Assembly (NCBI RefSeq): GCF_051027545.1
Contig: NZ_CP194902.1
Span: 3,162,001 to 3,226,000, forward strand
Length of the DNA: 64,000 nucleotides
Source of the DNA: Methylocaldum sp002005105
GTDB taxonomy: Bacteria; Pseudomonadota; Gammaproteobacteria; Methylococcales; Methylococcaceae
Reading direction: 5' to 3'
Below the pieces are notes generated by a model that did not search any database, was not told where the DNA came from, and worked only from the letters and a program-made list of their open reading frames with translations. Numbering within the stretch: the stretch's first letter is position 1; each line of letters starts with the position of its first letter. Positions 32,068 through 41,166 of the stretch are shown piece by piece. Position numbers and translations under genes: made by a program.

Positions 32068-33324
32068 TCAATCCGCGTAGACGGGATATCTGCGGCAAAG
32101 CTGGAGCACGTCCTCTTTTACTCGCTCGATGACCGATTCGTTCTGCGGCTCGTCGAGTACGTTGCACATCCATCCGGCCAGCGTTTCGCAATCGAGCTTG
32201 GTGAAACCGCGGGTGGTGACAGCCGGAGTGCCGACGCGAATGCCGCTGGTGACGAACGGCGACTGGGGATCGTTCGGAACGGCATTCTTGTTTACGGTAA
32301 TGTTGGCTCGTCCCAATGTTTCGTCCGCCAGTTTGCCGGTAAGTCCCTTCTCGATTAGGTCCACAAGGAACAAATGGTTGTCGGTGCCGCCGGAGACGAT
32401 TTTGTACCCGCGGTCGATGAAGCGTTGCGCCATGGCGCGCGCATTTTCGACGACGTTCGCCTGGTATTGCTTGAATTCCGGCTGTGCGGCTTCCTTCAAG
32501 GCGACGGCTTTCGCCGCGATCACATGCATCAAAGGTCCGCCTTGAATGCCGGGGAAAACCAGTGAGTTCAGTTTCTTTTCGATATCCGGATTGGATTTCG
32601 CCAGAATCAAGCCGCCGCGCGGGCCGCGCAGGGTCTTGTGGGTGGTTGTCGTGGTGACGTCGGCGATTTGTACCGGGCTCGGGTAGACACCGGCCGCGAC
32701 CAGTCCCGCGACATGCGCCATGTCCACGACCAGAAAGGCGCCGACCGAATCGGCGATGTCGCGGAAGCGCTGCCAGTCGACAACGCGCGAGTAGGCCGAG
32801 AAACCGGCAACGATCATCTTCGGCCGGTGCTCCTTGGCCAGGGTTTCGACCTGTTCATAATCGATATGGCCGGTCGCCGGATTGAGACCGTACTGGATGG
32901 CGTTGTAAATCTTGCCGGAGAAATTGACCTTGGCGCCGTGGGTCAGGTGGCCGCCGTGGGCCAAGCTCATGCCGAGTATGGTGTCGCCGGGTTCGAGCAG
33001 GGCCATATAGACCGCCGCATTGGCCTGCGAGCCGGAGTGAGGCTGGACGTTGGCGAAATCGGCACCGAAAAGTTCCTTTGCGCGTTCGATAGCCAGACTC
33101 TCGACGATATCCACATACTCGCAGCCGCCGTAGTACCGTTTGCCGGGATAACCCTCGGCATACTTATTGGTGAGCACGGTGCCTTGTGCTTGCAACACAC
33201 GGGGACTGGCGTAGTTTTCGGAAGCAATCAGCTCGATATGGTCTTCTTGTCTTCTTTCTTCTTTTTCAATGGCAGACCACAGTTCGTCGTCGAATCCCGC
33301 GATTTCCATACCCTTGCTAAACAT
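32068..33324 (-). CDS. glyA: Serine hydroxymethyltransferase
   Basis: PLP enzyme that converts serine and tetrahydrofolate to glycine and 5,10-methylene-tetrahydrofolate; in methylotrophs it can also feed the serine cycle. The 418-residue protein has ELIASENYASPRVLQAQG, LTNKYAEGYPGKRYYGG, the PLP-lysine site TTTTHKTLRGPRGG (about residues 224-237) and TSGIRVGTPAVTTRGF near the end. It is the first gene of the operon. ATG 33324 is used; MEIAGFDDELW at 33309 is an alternative. It ends 67 bases before nrdR begins. Confidence 0.97.
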   Translation of the reverse strand: MFSKGMEIAGFDDELWSAIEKEERRQEDHIELIASENYASPRVLQAQGTVLTNKYAEGYPGKRYYGGCEYVDIVESLAIERAKELFGADFANVQPHSGSQANAAVYMALLEPGDTILGMSLAHGGHLTHGAKVNFSGKIYNAIQYGLNPATGHIDYEQVETLAKEHRPKMIVAGFSAYSRVVDWQRFRDIADSVGAFLVVDMAHVAGLVAAGVYPSPVQIADVTTTTTHKTLRGPRGGLILAKSNPDIEKKLNSLVFPGIQGGPLMHVIAAKAVALKEAAQPEFKQYQANVVENARAMAQRFIDRGYKIVSGGTDNHLFLVDLIEKGLTGKLADETLGRANITVNKNAVPNDPQSPFVTSGIRVGTPAVTTRGFTKLDCETLAGWMCNVLDEPQNESVIERVKEDVLQLCRRYPVYAD

Positions 33325-33360
33325 AAAAGCGAACCTACAGGCTGGTTAGATGAATGGCAT

Positions 33361-33388
33361 ATTGTAACGCAACGGCCACGGGGACAAA
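33361..33388 (-). promoter_or_regulatory. Candidate promoter of the glyA operon
   Basis: On the reverse strand a TACAAT -10 box (33366-33361) lies about 37 bases before glyA. TTTGTC (33388-33383) or TTGTCC is at -35 with a short 15-16-base spacer. Plausible but imperfect; no PurR-type operator or glycine riboswitch is recognised between it and the start. Confidence 0.4.
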
Positions 33389-33525
33389 CTCGCTTTGTCA
33401 TACAAAAAATTATTCGACGATGGATCACCTCGAGTTGGCGGCATGGCAGCAGTAATTCGGTACTGGCGGGGCCGGCGTGGGCCATACACACCTTTGGTTC
33501 CGGAGCGTTTTGGCCGCTGCTGCAT

Positions 33526-34521
33526 TCAATCCGGCAGCCGGAAGGATTTCTCGGCGAATTTTTCCTTGAGGAATCGTCCGTGCACCAGCAACCCTTGGGC
33601 GTCCTTTTCAAACAGGCTTTTCGCAAGATCGTGCAGGGCGCGATCAAGCAAGTTCAGTTGGTCGTTGAGCGATTCCTCGGCGGTCTTGCCGCTGCTCAAC
33701 TGTTGCGAGCGCGCCAAGGCCGGCGGAAGTTGCAGATATTGGTTGACGGTATCCGGCAGATAATCGAAAGCGATCTTGCGCACCTCGAAAGGCGTCAAAT
33801 CGAACACATCGCCGCCGCTATCGGTCCTATCCATGAGGAACGCCAGTTTTTCTTCGATTTGTTGCAGCGTGCGCAAGGTGCTTTCACTCGCACGTTCGCG
33901 CAGTATTTCTCTGAGAGGTGCGAGCCGTTCCTTCCATAACCTTACGTGCGGCGAAATCATGTCGGCATCGCCCACGGTGAGGTGTATCTCCTGATCGATC
34001 AATTCGTTCGAGGCGCGTTGAAGCTCATCCTTCAGTTCCGCCAGTTCCATGTGTGCGCGTTTGAAAGGAGGCAGGTTTACGGGGAAGGGCAGCATTTGTT
34101 TCAGGATGGCCGGAAAACGCAGCAACGCCTGCTCCCTTAGCGAATCGATCGTTCTCGGCGCAAGACCGGTATGTTCGAAATAGGGCGCGATGATCTTGAT
34201 TACGTCGAAGGTTTCCTGAACCTCGTCGGCGATTGGCGCCGGCAACCGGCGATGGGCCTTGCGGACCAGTTTCTCGACCCGTCTGAGTTCCCGTGACAGA
34301 CGCCAGGACACGTCCGGCATCGGCGCCTCGGTTCCGGCCGGCAACAGTGCCCAAAGCGCCAGATAAATCCACATCGTCAGGCTGAACGAAAAGAACACGG
34401 ATAGGACGAAGAGAAAACGCACCAGCGTGACGTCTACGCCTAAATAATCCGCGATCCCTGCGCATACGCCGCCCAGCCTGCGCCGCTGACGGTTGCGTTG
34501 GAGTTTGGGTCTGGAACTCAT
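33526..34521 (-). CDS. PspC-domain membrane protein with long C-terminal region
   Basis: The PspC domain is at the N-terminus (RRRLGGVCAGIADYLGVDVT), followed by a TM segment (LFVLSVFFSFSLTMWIYLAL, about residues 30-52). The remaining 270 residues are soluble and helical (SWRLSRELRRVEKLVRKAHR; LAPLREILRERASESTLRTL), unlike the short E. coli PspC. PspC senses envelope stress in the phage-shock response; no pspA, pspB or pspF is nearby. Start choice is uncertain: ATG 34521 is conservative, ATG 34575 (MPNTGYPD) is also in frame, and neither has a clear ribosome site. It is divergent from the SpoIIE-type phosphatase gene. Confidence 0.82.
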   Translation of the reverse strand: MSSRPKLQRNRQRRRLGGVCAGIADYLGVDVTLVRFLFVLSVFFSFSLTMWIYLALWALLPAGTEAPMPDVSWRLSRELRRVEKLVRKAHRRLPAPIADEVQETFDVIKIIAPYFEHTGLAPRTIDSLREQALLRFPAILKQMLPFPVNLPPFKRAHMELAELKDELQRASNELIDQEIHLTVGDADMISPHVRLWKERLAPLREILRERASESTLRTLQQIEEKLAFLMDRTDSGGDVFDLTPFEVRKIAFDYLPDTVNQYLQLPPALARSQQLSSGKTAEESLNDQLNLLDRALHDLAKSLFEKDAQGLLVHGRFLKEKFAEKSFRLPD

Positions 34522-34692
34522 TTTTCGGAGCGGTTGGAACGGATTTGCTGTATCCGGATAGCCAGTGTTCGGCATGGGTCTAGATTCTAAACGAGAAGTT
34601 GACACTTCGAACGAAAAAGGTCGGGAAAGTTTCGAAATCCGAAACGCCGCGGTCGGAAAAGCCGTACGGATTAAGCCGGCGCATTCAGCACA

Positions 34693-36093
34693 ATGGCACA
34701 TCCCGATTCCGGTAAGATAGCGGGTAACGAGTTGGAACGCCGAAGTGCGGAAATCCTAGCAATGAACGATTTAGAAACAGGACAGAACCCGATTGGCCTC
34801 ACCGAATCGATTTCCGAGATGGCGAGCGTCGACTGGGAAAACTTGGTGGATCACAGAACCTGCGTTCAGCAGAACGAGCCTCTGGCTCGCGTCCAGGAGA
34901 AGTTCCGGCAGGCTGACGTCAGCTTCATGGCCGTCCTCGACAGGAAACGCGTGATCGGCCTGTGCGCGCGCCACGAAATCGGCATGTGTCTCGGCTCTCA
35001 ATACGGGTTCTCGCTGTTCGGAACGGCGCCGGTCCGCGATCATCTGGTCGCACAGCCTTTGTTGATCAACATCAACCAGCTTTGGGCGGACGTGCTTCAG
35101 CGCGTGTTTTCGCGGACCGGCGAAAGCTTCAATCAGGACGTGCTGTTGGTCGACGATAGATGCACGTTCCTGGGGCTTATTTCGGTGCAAACCTTGGTCC
35201 GCCTCCAGACCCGGCTGTTGATGCAAAGCATCGTGCAATTGGAGCAAAAGCAGGCCGAAATCAGCCGACGCAATCAGCAGTTGACGGAAGACTTGCGCAT
35301 GGCCCGCGAGGTACAGCTGGCCATGTTGCCGCGGACGGTGCCGACCATTCCTCCCGAGGTCGCGCCGGACTCAAGTGTCGTACGCATTTTCAGCCACTAT
35401 GCCCCCCTCGGTCTGGTAAGCGGCGATTTTTTCGAGGTTTTTCCGATCGCCGACGATGCTATCGCCATTCTGATCGCTGATGTTATGGGGCACGGTGTGC
35501 AGGCAGCCTTGGTGATGGCGATGATGGGGGCGTTGATACAGAATCATCGCGAGGCGGCCAGCGATCCGGGCAGGTTACTGACGTCGCTGAACCGAAGTCT
35601 TTGCGAGATTTTGAAGTGCAGCAATCTGTCGACGTTTGTCTCGGCTTTTTCGTTGGTGATCGATATCGGAGGCGGCCAGCTCCGATACGCCAATGCCGGA
35701 CATCCTTGCCCCATCCACCTACGTCGGGGATCCGGACGCGCAGTGCACCTGGATTGCGCGCAATCGAGCAATGGCGGCGTACTCGGCGTGAGACCCGACG
35801 TGACTTATCGTACCGGTAGCGCCGAATTGAAGGCGCGGGATGCCGTGCTGCTCTTCACCGACGGACTGTTCGAAATCCGGGGGGAGGACGACGACATCCT
35901 CGGCCAGGAGCGTTTGCTGGAGTTAGCGGCAGCGACCATGAGCCAATCGGGCGAGGTACTGGTTCAGGAACTGCTCAACGGTGTTCGTGGCCCGTCTCTC
36001 CATGGGGAGTTCGAAGACGATGTATGTTTGTTGGCTGTCGAAATCGGCGATATCGCGTTCGAAAAATCCCGTTTTCAAGTGTGCATGGAATAG
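34693..36093 (+). CDS. CBS-domain PP2C (SpoIIE-type) phosphatase
   Basis: The 466-residue protein has an N-terminal CBS pair (about residues 50-180, for example VSFMAVLDRKRVIGLCARHE and QDVLLVDDRCTFLGLISVQT), a short coiled-coil linker (QSIVQLEQKQAEISRRNQQL, about 185-210), then a SpoIIE PP2C domain with metal-binding aspartates in LVSGDFFEVF, ILIADVMGHGVQAALVMAMM, LLFTDGLFE and a final EDDVCLLAVEI. Such proteins reverse phosphorylation of anti-anti-sigma or similar regulators and may be gated by adenine nucleotides through CBS. No anti-sigma partner adjoins it. The downstream GDPD gene overlaps its end. Confidence 0.9.
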   Translation: MAHPDSGKIAGNELERRSAEILAMNDLETGQNPIGLTESISEMASVDWENLVDHRTCVQQNEPLARVQEKFRQADVSFMAVLDRKRVIGLCARHEIGMCLGSQYGFSLFGTAPVRDHLVAQPLLININQLWADVLQRVFSRTGESFNQDVLLVDDRCTFLGLISVQTLVRLQTRLLMQSIVQLEQKQAEISRRNQQLTEDLRMAREVQLAMLPRTVPTIPPEVAPDSSVVRIFSHYAPLGLVSGDFFEVFPIADDAIAILIADVMGHGVQAALVMAMMGALIQNHREAASDPGRLLTSLNRSLCEILKCSNLSTFVSAFSLVIDIGGGQLRYANAGHPCPIHLRRGSGRAVHLDCAQSSNGGVLGVRPDVTYRTGSAELKARDAVLLFTDGLFEIRGEDDDILGQERLLELAAATMSQSGEVLVQELLNGVRGPSLHGEFEDDVCLLAVEIGDIAFEKSRFQVCME

Positions 36094-37261
36094 GCAGAAT
36101 CTCCGAACCAATGGGTTTGGATTTAGCGTCTGCTGCATTCTGATCATGACCGGTTGTACGCCTCACTCAAGCTTTCCGACCTTAAGCGGAGCACCGCCCG
36201 TCGTCATCGCCCACCGTGGCGCTAGCGGCTATTTGCCGGAACATACGCTTGCCGCGTATGAGCTCGCGATCGAGCAAGGCGCGGACTTTATCGAGCCCGA
36301 TCTGGTGTCCACCAAGGATGGGATGTTGATCGTGCGTCACGAGCTAAACATCAGCGAAACCACCGATGTTGCCGAGCATCCCGAGTTCGCCGCCCGCCGC
36401 ACTTCCAAGATCATCGACGGGATACATGCGGAGGGCTGGTTTGCCGACGATTTCACGCTTGCCGAAATTAAGACATTGCGCGCGAGGCAACGTCTTCCGT
36501 TCCGCCCGCAGCAGTTCAACGACCGATTCGAAATCCCGACCTTCCAGGAAGTGGTTGAATTGGCAAAACGAGCAAGTGAACGGAGCGGACGGGTCATCGG
36601 CATTTATCCGGAAACCAAGCACCCCACTCACCATCGATCGGTCGGCCTGCCGCTGGAGGAGAAACTGGTCGAGATGCTGGAGCGATACGGACTGAACGGA
36701 AGAGCGGCTCCTGTAGTGATCCAGTCCTTCGAGACGGACAATTTGAAAGCCTTGAGGAAGATGACGGAGGTCCGGCTCGTGCAGCTCATCGATGGGGATG
36801 GTGTTGCGCCGGGTGGCGGCCCGATACCCGGCAAGCCGTACGATTTCACCGCAGGCGGCGATCCCCGTACCTATGCGGACCTTTTGACTCCGGAGGGGCT
36901 AATGGAAATCAAAACCTATGCCGACGGAATCGGACCATGGAAACGTTATTTGATCGGTCTTGCCGATCCCGGCGAAGTCGGCGCGTCGGAGAATGATTAC
37001 GGTGAGAAATTGGGGTACCCGACCGCTGTCGTTCGGGATGCGCACAGTGTCGGCCTGTTCGTTCACGCCTGGACGTTTCGCGACGAGTCTCGCTATCTGG
37101 CAAGCGACTATGGCGGCGATCCGCTGAAGGAGTACCACCAGTTTTATAGCTTAGGCGTCGATGGCGTATTTTCGGAGTTTCCCAACACGGCAGTCGCCGC
37201 GCGTGCAGGCAAGAAAAACAAAGGGATCAAGTCCCGCGATAGATTTCAAAATGGCCGTTGA
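36020..37261 (+). CDS. Glycerophosphodiester phosphodiesterase (GlpQ-like), probable lipoprotein
   Basis: Hydrolyses glycerophosphodiesters to glycerol 3-phosphate and an alcohol. The catalytic core starts with VIAHRGASGYLPEHTLAAYE (His and Arg), then GADFIEPDLVSTKDGMLIVRHE with the metal ligands, and ends with LGVDGVFSEFPNTA. A lipobox LIMTGC just before the mature part indicates outer-membrane or periplasmic anchoring. The start is unclear: the hydrophobic N-region FGFSVCCILIMTGC is preceded by no well-placed ATG. ATG 36020 lies inside the phosphatase gene and would give a 45-residue signal; GTG 35981 is further upstream. Translational coupling to the phosphatase gene seems likely. Confidence 0.85.
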   Translation: MYVCWLSKSAISRSKNPVFKCAWNRQNLRTNGFGFSVCCILIMTGCTPHSSFPTLSGAPPVVIAHRGASGYLPEHTLAAYELAIEQGADFIEPDLVSTKDGMLIVRHELNISETTDVAEHPEFAARRTSKIIDGIHAEGWFADDFTLAEIKTLRARQRLPFRPQQFNDRFEIPTFQEVVELAKRASERSGRVIGIYPETKHPTHHRSVGLPLEEKLVEMLERYGLNGRAAPVVIQSFETDNLKALRKMTEVRLVQLIDGDGVAPGGGPIPGKPYDFTAGGDPRTYADLLTPEGLMEIKTYADGIGPWKRYLIGLADPGEVGASENDYGEKLGYPTAVVRDAHSVGLFVHAWTFRDESRYLASDYGGDPLKEYHQFYSLGVDGVFSEFPNTAVAARAGKKNKGIKSRDRFQNGR

Positions 37262-37427
37262 TCAGATGACTGACGAATTCGGTCCATGTCATCTGTTGAT
37301 TGGGTTCGGCATTCGGCATCCAAGCGTTGGGATCGTATTGTATCGCTACCGTGTTTGCCGCCGGATCCAAGCCGACGATCTGGAAACGGTTACCGGAAAG
37401 ATGGTCGTGTCCGACATGTTTGTTCAT
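37227..37427 (-). CDS. Small hypothetical protein
   Basis: The 66-residue protein begins MNKHVGHDHLSGNRFQIVGL. AGGAG stands about ten bases before ATG 37427, and the frame has the balanced composition of a real protein (TVAIQYDPNAWMPNAEPNQQ), perhaps a small beta-rich fold. Its end overlaps the 3' end of the GDPD gene by 35 bases in convergent orientation. No family is recognised. Confidence 0.55.
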   Translation of the reverse strand: MNKHVGHDHLSGNRFQIVGLDPAANTVAIQYDPNAWMPNAEPNQQMTWTEFVSHLINGHFEIYRGT

Positions 37428-38393
37428 AGGGTAGGTCTCCTATTTGAGTCATCGCAGAAGATAAGTGGATAAGTGAAGTCATCGACGTTCGATGAGCCAG
37501 GGCGGCTAAGGAGATTCCGTATTCTAGCTTAAGAGTGGCAGTTTGTAGGTGTTTTGCCCCTTGAAGGTGATTCTAGCGCGCATGTGACCGATTTTTTCTA
37601 CAGTTTGGGAATCTTCCGAGGTCGAACGGCGCGCTACCGGATCTTGCGGGACACCAAAGAACCCGTTGCGTCATTAGTTTGTCAAATAGAAACGATAGCC
37701 TCGTGTTAGGAAAAGACAACAGGAAGAACTTATATGCAGAACGGGTGTATCAAAGTCATTGGGCGTCGGCGCGTTTATCCGGTCCGAAAGGGATGGAATG
37801 AGCCGTTAGAAGCCCACCGGCGGGACGCGAACGGGAGTGAAAACGAGTGCCAGAAACAGGAGACACCGAGCACTCAAACTATTCCGACGCAGCCGAGCCG
37901 AATGGAAAGGGATTGACAGTTCGAATACGAACGAGCAGAAGGTGAAACGGTCTGTCGGGGATGATGCTTTATTGCTCCGCGCCATTCCCCCTCGCATGAC
38001 CATCCGATGCCGCCTCGTTGGCTAGTCGGTCGGAATTGTCGATAACGCGAAGCTTACGACATTGCGACCGACGAGCGGCCGGCGTCGTGATGCATCTGGC
38101 GCAGTTCTTCGTATTGTGTTTAGGGGCATCATGCCACCTCAGCGGAACTGGCGCCGGCCAACGAACCTGTTACGAGCTTTCACGGATACTTCGAAGAATC
38201 AATCATCTAGGCCAAGATATCGGTTGACTCAACAGGGTTCCCTAGCCTCGATAATGCAATTGGCTAACGGAGTTCCTAACAGGCTTTGGAGTCCGAGTCT
38301 CTCGCCTACCGCACCTCGTTCTGGATTCGCCGTGTTCTGCCGGAGCAGAATCTGGTTGTAAAAGCGAGATGCTCTTCCGCTGTCGGGCTCGCT
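37428..38393. other. Gene-poor interval of about 970 bases
   Basis: No convincing gene is seen on either strand. The best short frame is 37734-37916 (60 residues, with AGGAAG before its ATG), but its Arg/Gln-rich composition is not persuasive. Overlapping short frames at 37806-38003 (reverse) and 38062-38361 look accidental. Base composition appears lower in GC than the flanks. No tRNA, terminator or repeat was recognised; it may hold a decayed gene or an uncharacterised RNA. Confidence 0.45.
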
Positions 38394-39611
38394 TTAGAGC
38401 CGAATCTCGTCCGATTCGTCCAATTCGAATTCTTTGATGACCTCGGCTTGCTGTTCGCTCCGAACCCGGTCGAGATAGGTCTTGGCTTTATCGACTTCGT
38501 GCGTTAGAAGCTTGACGGTCTCCTTCATATTGCCGAGCGCCTGAGTCTTGTATGTCGCTATCGCATCCATGGTCTCGTAGATATTCTCGAACGCCTGTTT
38601 CAGCTGATCCAGGGATACCGCCGAACTGGCGGCTTGTTCGTGAGTACGGGCCGCTTGCTGTTTCAGGAGGCGCGACGTGGAGGCGATGAGATTGCCGGTG
38701 GTGGTGTTCAAGGCTGAAATCTGATCCAGCACCAGCTTTTGATCGGTCAGCGCTTGCGCCACGATGACCGCGGTTCGCAGTGCCGATATGGTCGTCGACG
38801 TGGCTCGGTCGACGCCTTTGATCAGCTCCAGGTTGTTCTTGCGAATCATGTCCATCGATAAATAACCCTGGATCGTCACCGCCATCTGGGTCAGCAGATC
38901 CTGGACTTTCTGGCGCGTATAAAAAAGCATCTCCTCGCGGACGACGCGCGCTTTCTCGGGATCTTGCGCCTCGATTTCCGGTAGGCGGCGTTCAATGGCC
39001 TCGTCAAGTTTTTTCCCCACATAGATGTATTGCTCGAGCCTTTGCATGACTTCCCAGGCATGAATTTTTTCCTGCTCCAAAGCGGCATTGTCTTTGCGGA
39101 GCTCGTCCTGGCCATTGTAGAGCGCCTGGATGATGGCGTTCAGATGCGTTTGCGCGGATTGATAGCTTTCGAAGTAATTTTTGAGCTTGTTGCCGAGCGG
39201 AATGATTCCGAGGAGTTTCCGCGGGGCCAGGAGGTCGCCCTGACGCGAAGGGTCGAGCTGCTCCACGGTCGCGCGCAGTTCCTGAAGCGATTTCGAGATG
39301 CTCGAAGACTCGTCATACACTCCGGATTTCATGGCCCGTACCGGGCGTTCCAGAAGCCGGTTCGAAACCGTTGCCGCGGCCCTGATCTCGCGATTGCCCA
39401 TGTTGTGTACGCCGGATAGCCGTTCCCGGAATTCGGCGTCGTTCACATCGGCGGCTAGGACGGTGTGCAGGAATTCCGTAATTTTCTCGTCCAATTTGGA
39501 AATGGTTTCCTGATCCAGTTTAACCATGCTGGTCGCCTGTTCCTCGTCGATTTCGGGGACCGGCTGGGGCGGAGTCAAGGTCAGAGTGTCGTTCGAAGTG
39601 GCTTCGGCCAT
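38394..39611 (-). CDS. TelA/KlaA-family protein (toxic anion resistance)
   Basis: The 405-residue all-helical cytosolic protein matches TelA over its length: SLQELRATVEQLDPSRQGDL, KLLGIIPLGNKLKNYFESYQ, RLEQYIYVGKKLDEAIER, LTQMAVTIQGYLSMDMIRKN and STTISALRTAVIVAQALTDQ. TelA proteins are associated with tellurite and bacteriocin tolerance and often occur in TerD-type stress clusters; the mechanism is unknown. ATG 39611 was chosen because CCGGAG precedes it and the upstream codons are repeat-derived. No ter genes are nearby. Confidence 0.93.
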   Translation of the reverse strand: MAEATSNDTLTLTPPQPVPEIDEEQATSMVKLDQETISKLDEKITEFLHTVLAADVNDAEFRERLSGVHNMGNREIRAAATVSNRLLERPVRAMKSGVYDESSSISKSLQELRATVEQLDPSRQGDLLAPRKLLGIIPLGNKLKNYFESYQSAQTHLNAIIQALYNGQDELRKDNAALEQEKIHAWEVMQRLEQYIYVGKKLDEAIERRLPEIEAQDPEKARVVREEMLFYTRQKVQDLLTQMAVTIQGYLSMDMIRKNNLELIKGVDRATSTTISALRTAVIVAQALTDQKLVLDQISALNTTTGNLIASTSRLLKQQAARTHEQAASSAVSLDQLKQAFENIYETMDAIATYKTQALGNMKETVKLLTHEVDKAKTYLDRVRSEQQAEVIKEFELDESDEIRL

Positions 39612-39663
39612 GGTTTTCTCCGGATGAAAATACGGTAAAAAGTAGTCAGTAAAAGGCGAATTC

Positions 39664-39720
39664 GCATCCCAATCGCAAACGGTCGCTTTAGTCGCGATCC
39701 TTTCAATCGCAAACGATCGG
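39664..39720. repeat. Second copy of the TCGCAAACGGTCGC repeat
   Basis: GCATCC, CAATCGCAAAC, then GGTCGC-TTTAGTC-GCGA repeats the core of the element at 7139-7231 almost exactly. A further partial copy, CAATCGCAAACGATCG, follows directly. It lies just upstream of telA; the outer GTAGGTCGGCA ends are missing here. Confidence 0.7.
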
Positions 39721-39795
39721 TTCGGGAGCGCCGGGATAACCCTTTCATTAGATCGAATTCGAGACAATTTATCGAACTATTCGATGCGGACCATG

Positions 39796-41166
39796 TTAGC
39801 CGACATTCCGAATCACGATTGCTGCCCCCCCGAGCGGGCTTCGCTCGATCACGAGCTGGCCGAGATAGGTCCGCACGATGGAATCCACGATGGCGAGGCC
39901 GAGGCCGTGCCCGGGCACAGACGAATCGGTGCGCTCACCGCGGCGGGTAACGCGCTCGGCCACATCTTCGGCAATTCCGGGGCCATCGTCGTCCACCCGC
40001 AGTTCGAGATGCGAGCTTGTTCCCAGCGGTTCCAAAACCGTCCGGGCGCTCAGTTCGACTCGGCTTCGACACCACTTGAAGGCATTGTCGAGTAGGTTCC
40101 CAAGGATCTCGAGCAAATCGCCCTCGTCGCCGTGAAAGACGACGTCGTCCTCGACCATGATTCGGCAGTCGACCTGTTTTTCGGCATAGACCTTGGCCAG
40201 TGCGGCCGCGACTTGGCGGGACTTTTCCGCGACACTGACCGGCGGAGTCAGGTGGGTTCGCCCGGAGGCGGCGGCTCGCTTCAGTTGGTACTCGATAATT
40301 CGAGTCATGCGGTCGATCTGTTCCTGGGCTACCGCGCCGATTTCGCTGTCGGCGTCCGAATTCTGTTTTTCGATGGCGCCGCGCAACACGGCGAGCGGGG
40401 TTTTCAGGCTGTGCGCGAGATCGCCCAGCGCATCCCGATACCGGGCAAGGTGGGACTGTGCATTCTCCAACAGAGCATTGAGGTTGTCGGTCAGTCCGCG
40501 CAGTTCTTCCGGATACTGGCCAACGAGTTTGTCGGCATGGCCCGCTTCGATGGCCGAAAGGTCGGCCGCGACCCGGCGGAGCGGCGAGAACGCCCAGCGG
40601 AGAATAGCGCCTTGCACCAGCAGCAGCACTAGCGCCGCGGCTCCGAGCCAGCTCCAGAGACTGCGCCGGAATTGATTGACCTCTGCGTAGAATCCGTCCA
40701 GGGTTTCGGCCACGCGAAACACGCAGCGAACCGGTCTTCTGCGCCCCTCTTCCTCCCACAGTACGCTGAAACTGAGCACATAAACCGGCGTGCCGTCTTC
40801 CAATACGGCGCTGCTGAATGTGGCAGTGCCGGTCTGGGGTGTGAGTGTCGAGGGAATTTCAATACCCGCTGCGGAGGGGGATCGCCAATCCGGCTTGCGG
40901 TTGCCTCGACGGATGTCGGCGTAAAGCCCGGACCCGGTTTGATTGAAGCGAGGCTCATGCAGGTTTTCGGGGCCCTTCATGACGCCTCGGGCATCGAGTT
41001 CCGAGCCGGCCAGAAGGGTATAGACAAACCCTTGCAGCCTGTCGCGCATGGCCGCCTTTGCGCTGTCGCGGAAGGCCTTGTCGAGGACCAGCCCGGTTGC
41101 GCTGAGAAAGGCGATCAGCACCACACTGGCGACGAGCAGTCCCCTCGTCCGAAGGGAATAGGTCAT
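39796..41166 (-). CDS. PhoQ-like sensor histidine kinase
   Basis: The 456-residue membrane kinase has a TM segment at residues 8-28 (RGLLVASVVLIAFLSATGLV), a periplasmic sensor of about 135 residues, a second TM segment near 172-192 (LWSWLGAAALVLLLVQGAIL), HAMP, an H-box LGDLAHSLKTPLAVLRG with the phospho-His at about residue 258, and ATP-binding boxes LEILGNLLDNAFKW, VDDDGPGIA and GHGLGLAIVDSI. The LAHSLKTPL H-box and overall layout are of the PhoQ type, which responds to divalent cations or acidic pH. It starts in an ATGA overlap with the regulator gene. A PepSY gene precedes the pair, as often near PhoPQ. Confidence 0.92.
   Translation of the reverse strand: MTYSLRTRGLLVASVVLIAFLSATGLVLDKAFRDSAKAAMRDRLQGFVYTLLAGSELDARGVMKGPENLHEPRFNQTGSGLYADIRRGNRKPDWRSPSAAGIEIPSTLTPQTGTATFSSAVLEDGTPVYVLSFSVLWEEEGRRRPVRCVFRVAETLDGFYAEVNQFRRSLWSWLGAAALVLLLVQGAILRWAFSPLRRVAADLSAIEAGHADKLVGQYPEELRGLTDNLNALLENAQSHLARYRDALGDLAHSLKTPLAVLRGAIEKQNSDADSEIGAVAQEQIDRMTRIIEYQLKRAAASGRTHLTPPVSVAEKSRQVAAALAKVYAEKQVDCRIMVEDDVVFHGDEGDLLEILGNLLDNAFKWCRSRVELSARTVLEPLGTSSHLELRVDDDGPGIAEDVAERVTRRGERTDSSVPGHGLGLAIVDSIVRTYLGQLVIERSPLGGAAIVIRNVG

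Noticed and set aside
37806..38361. Short overlapping frames in the gene-poor kilobase
   Set aside because: They lie on opposite strands, have no ribosome site of note and an unnatural composition.
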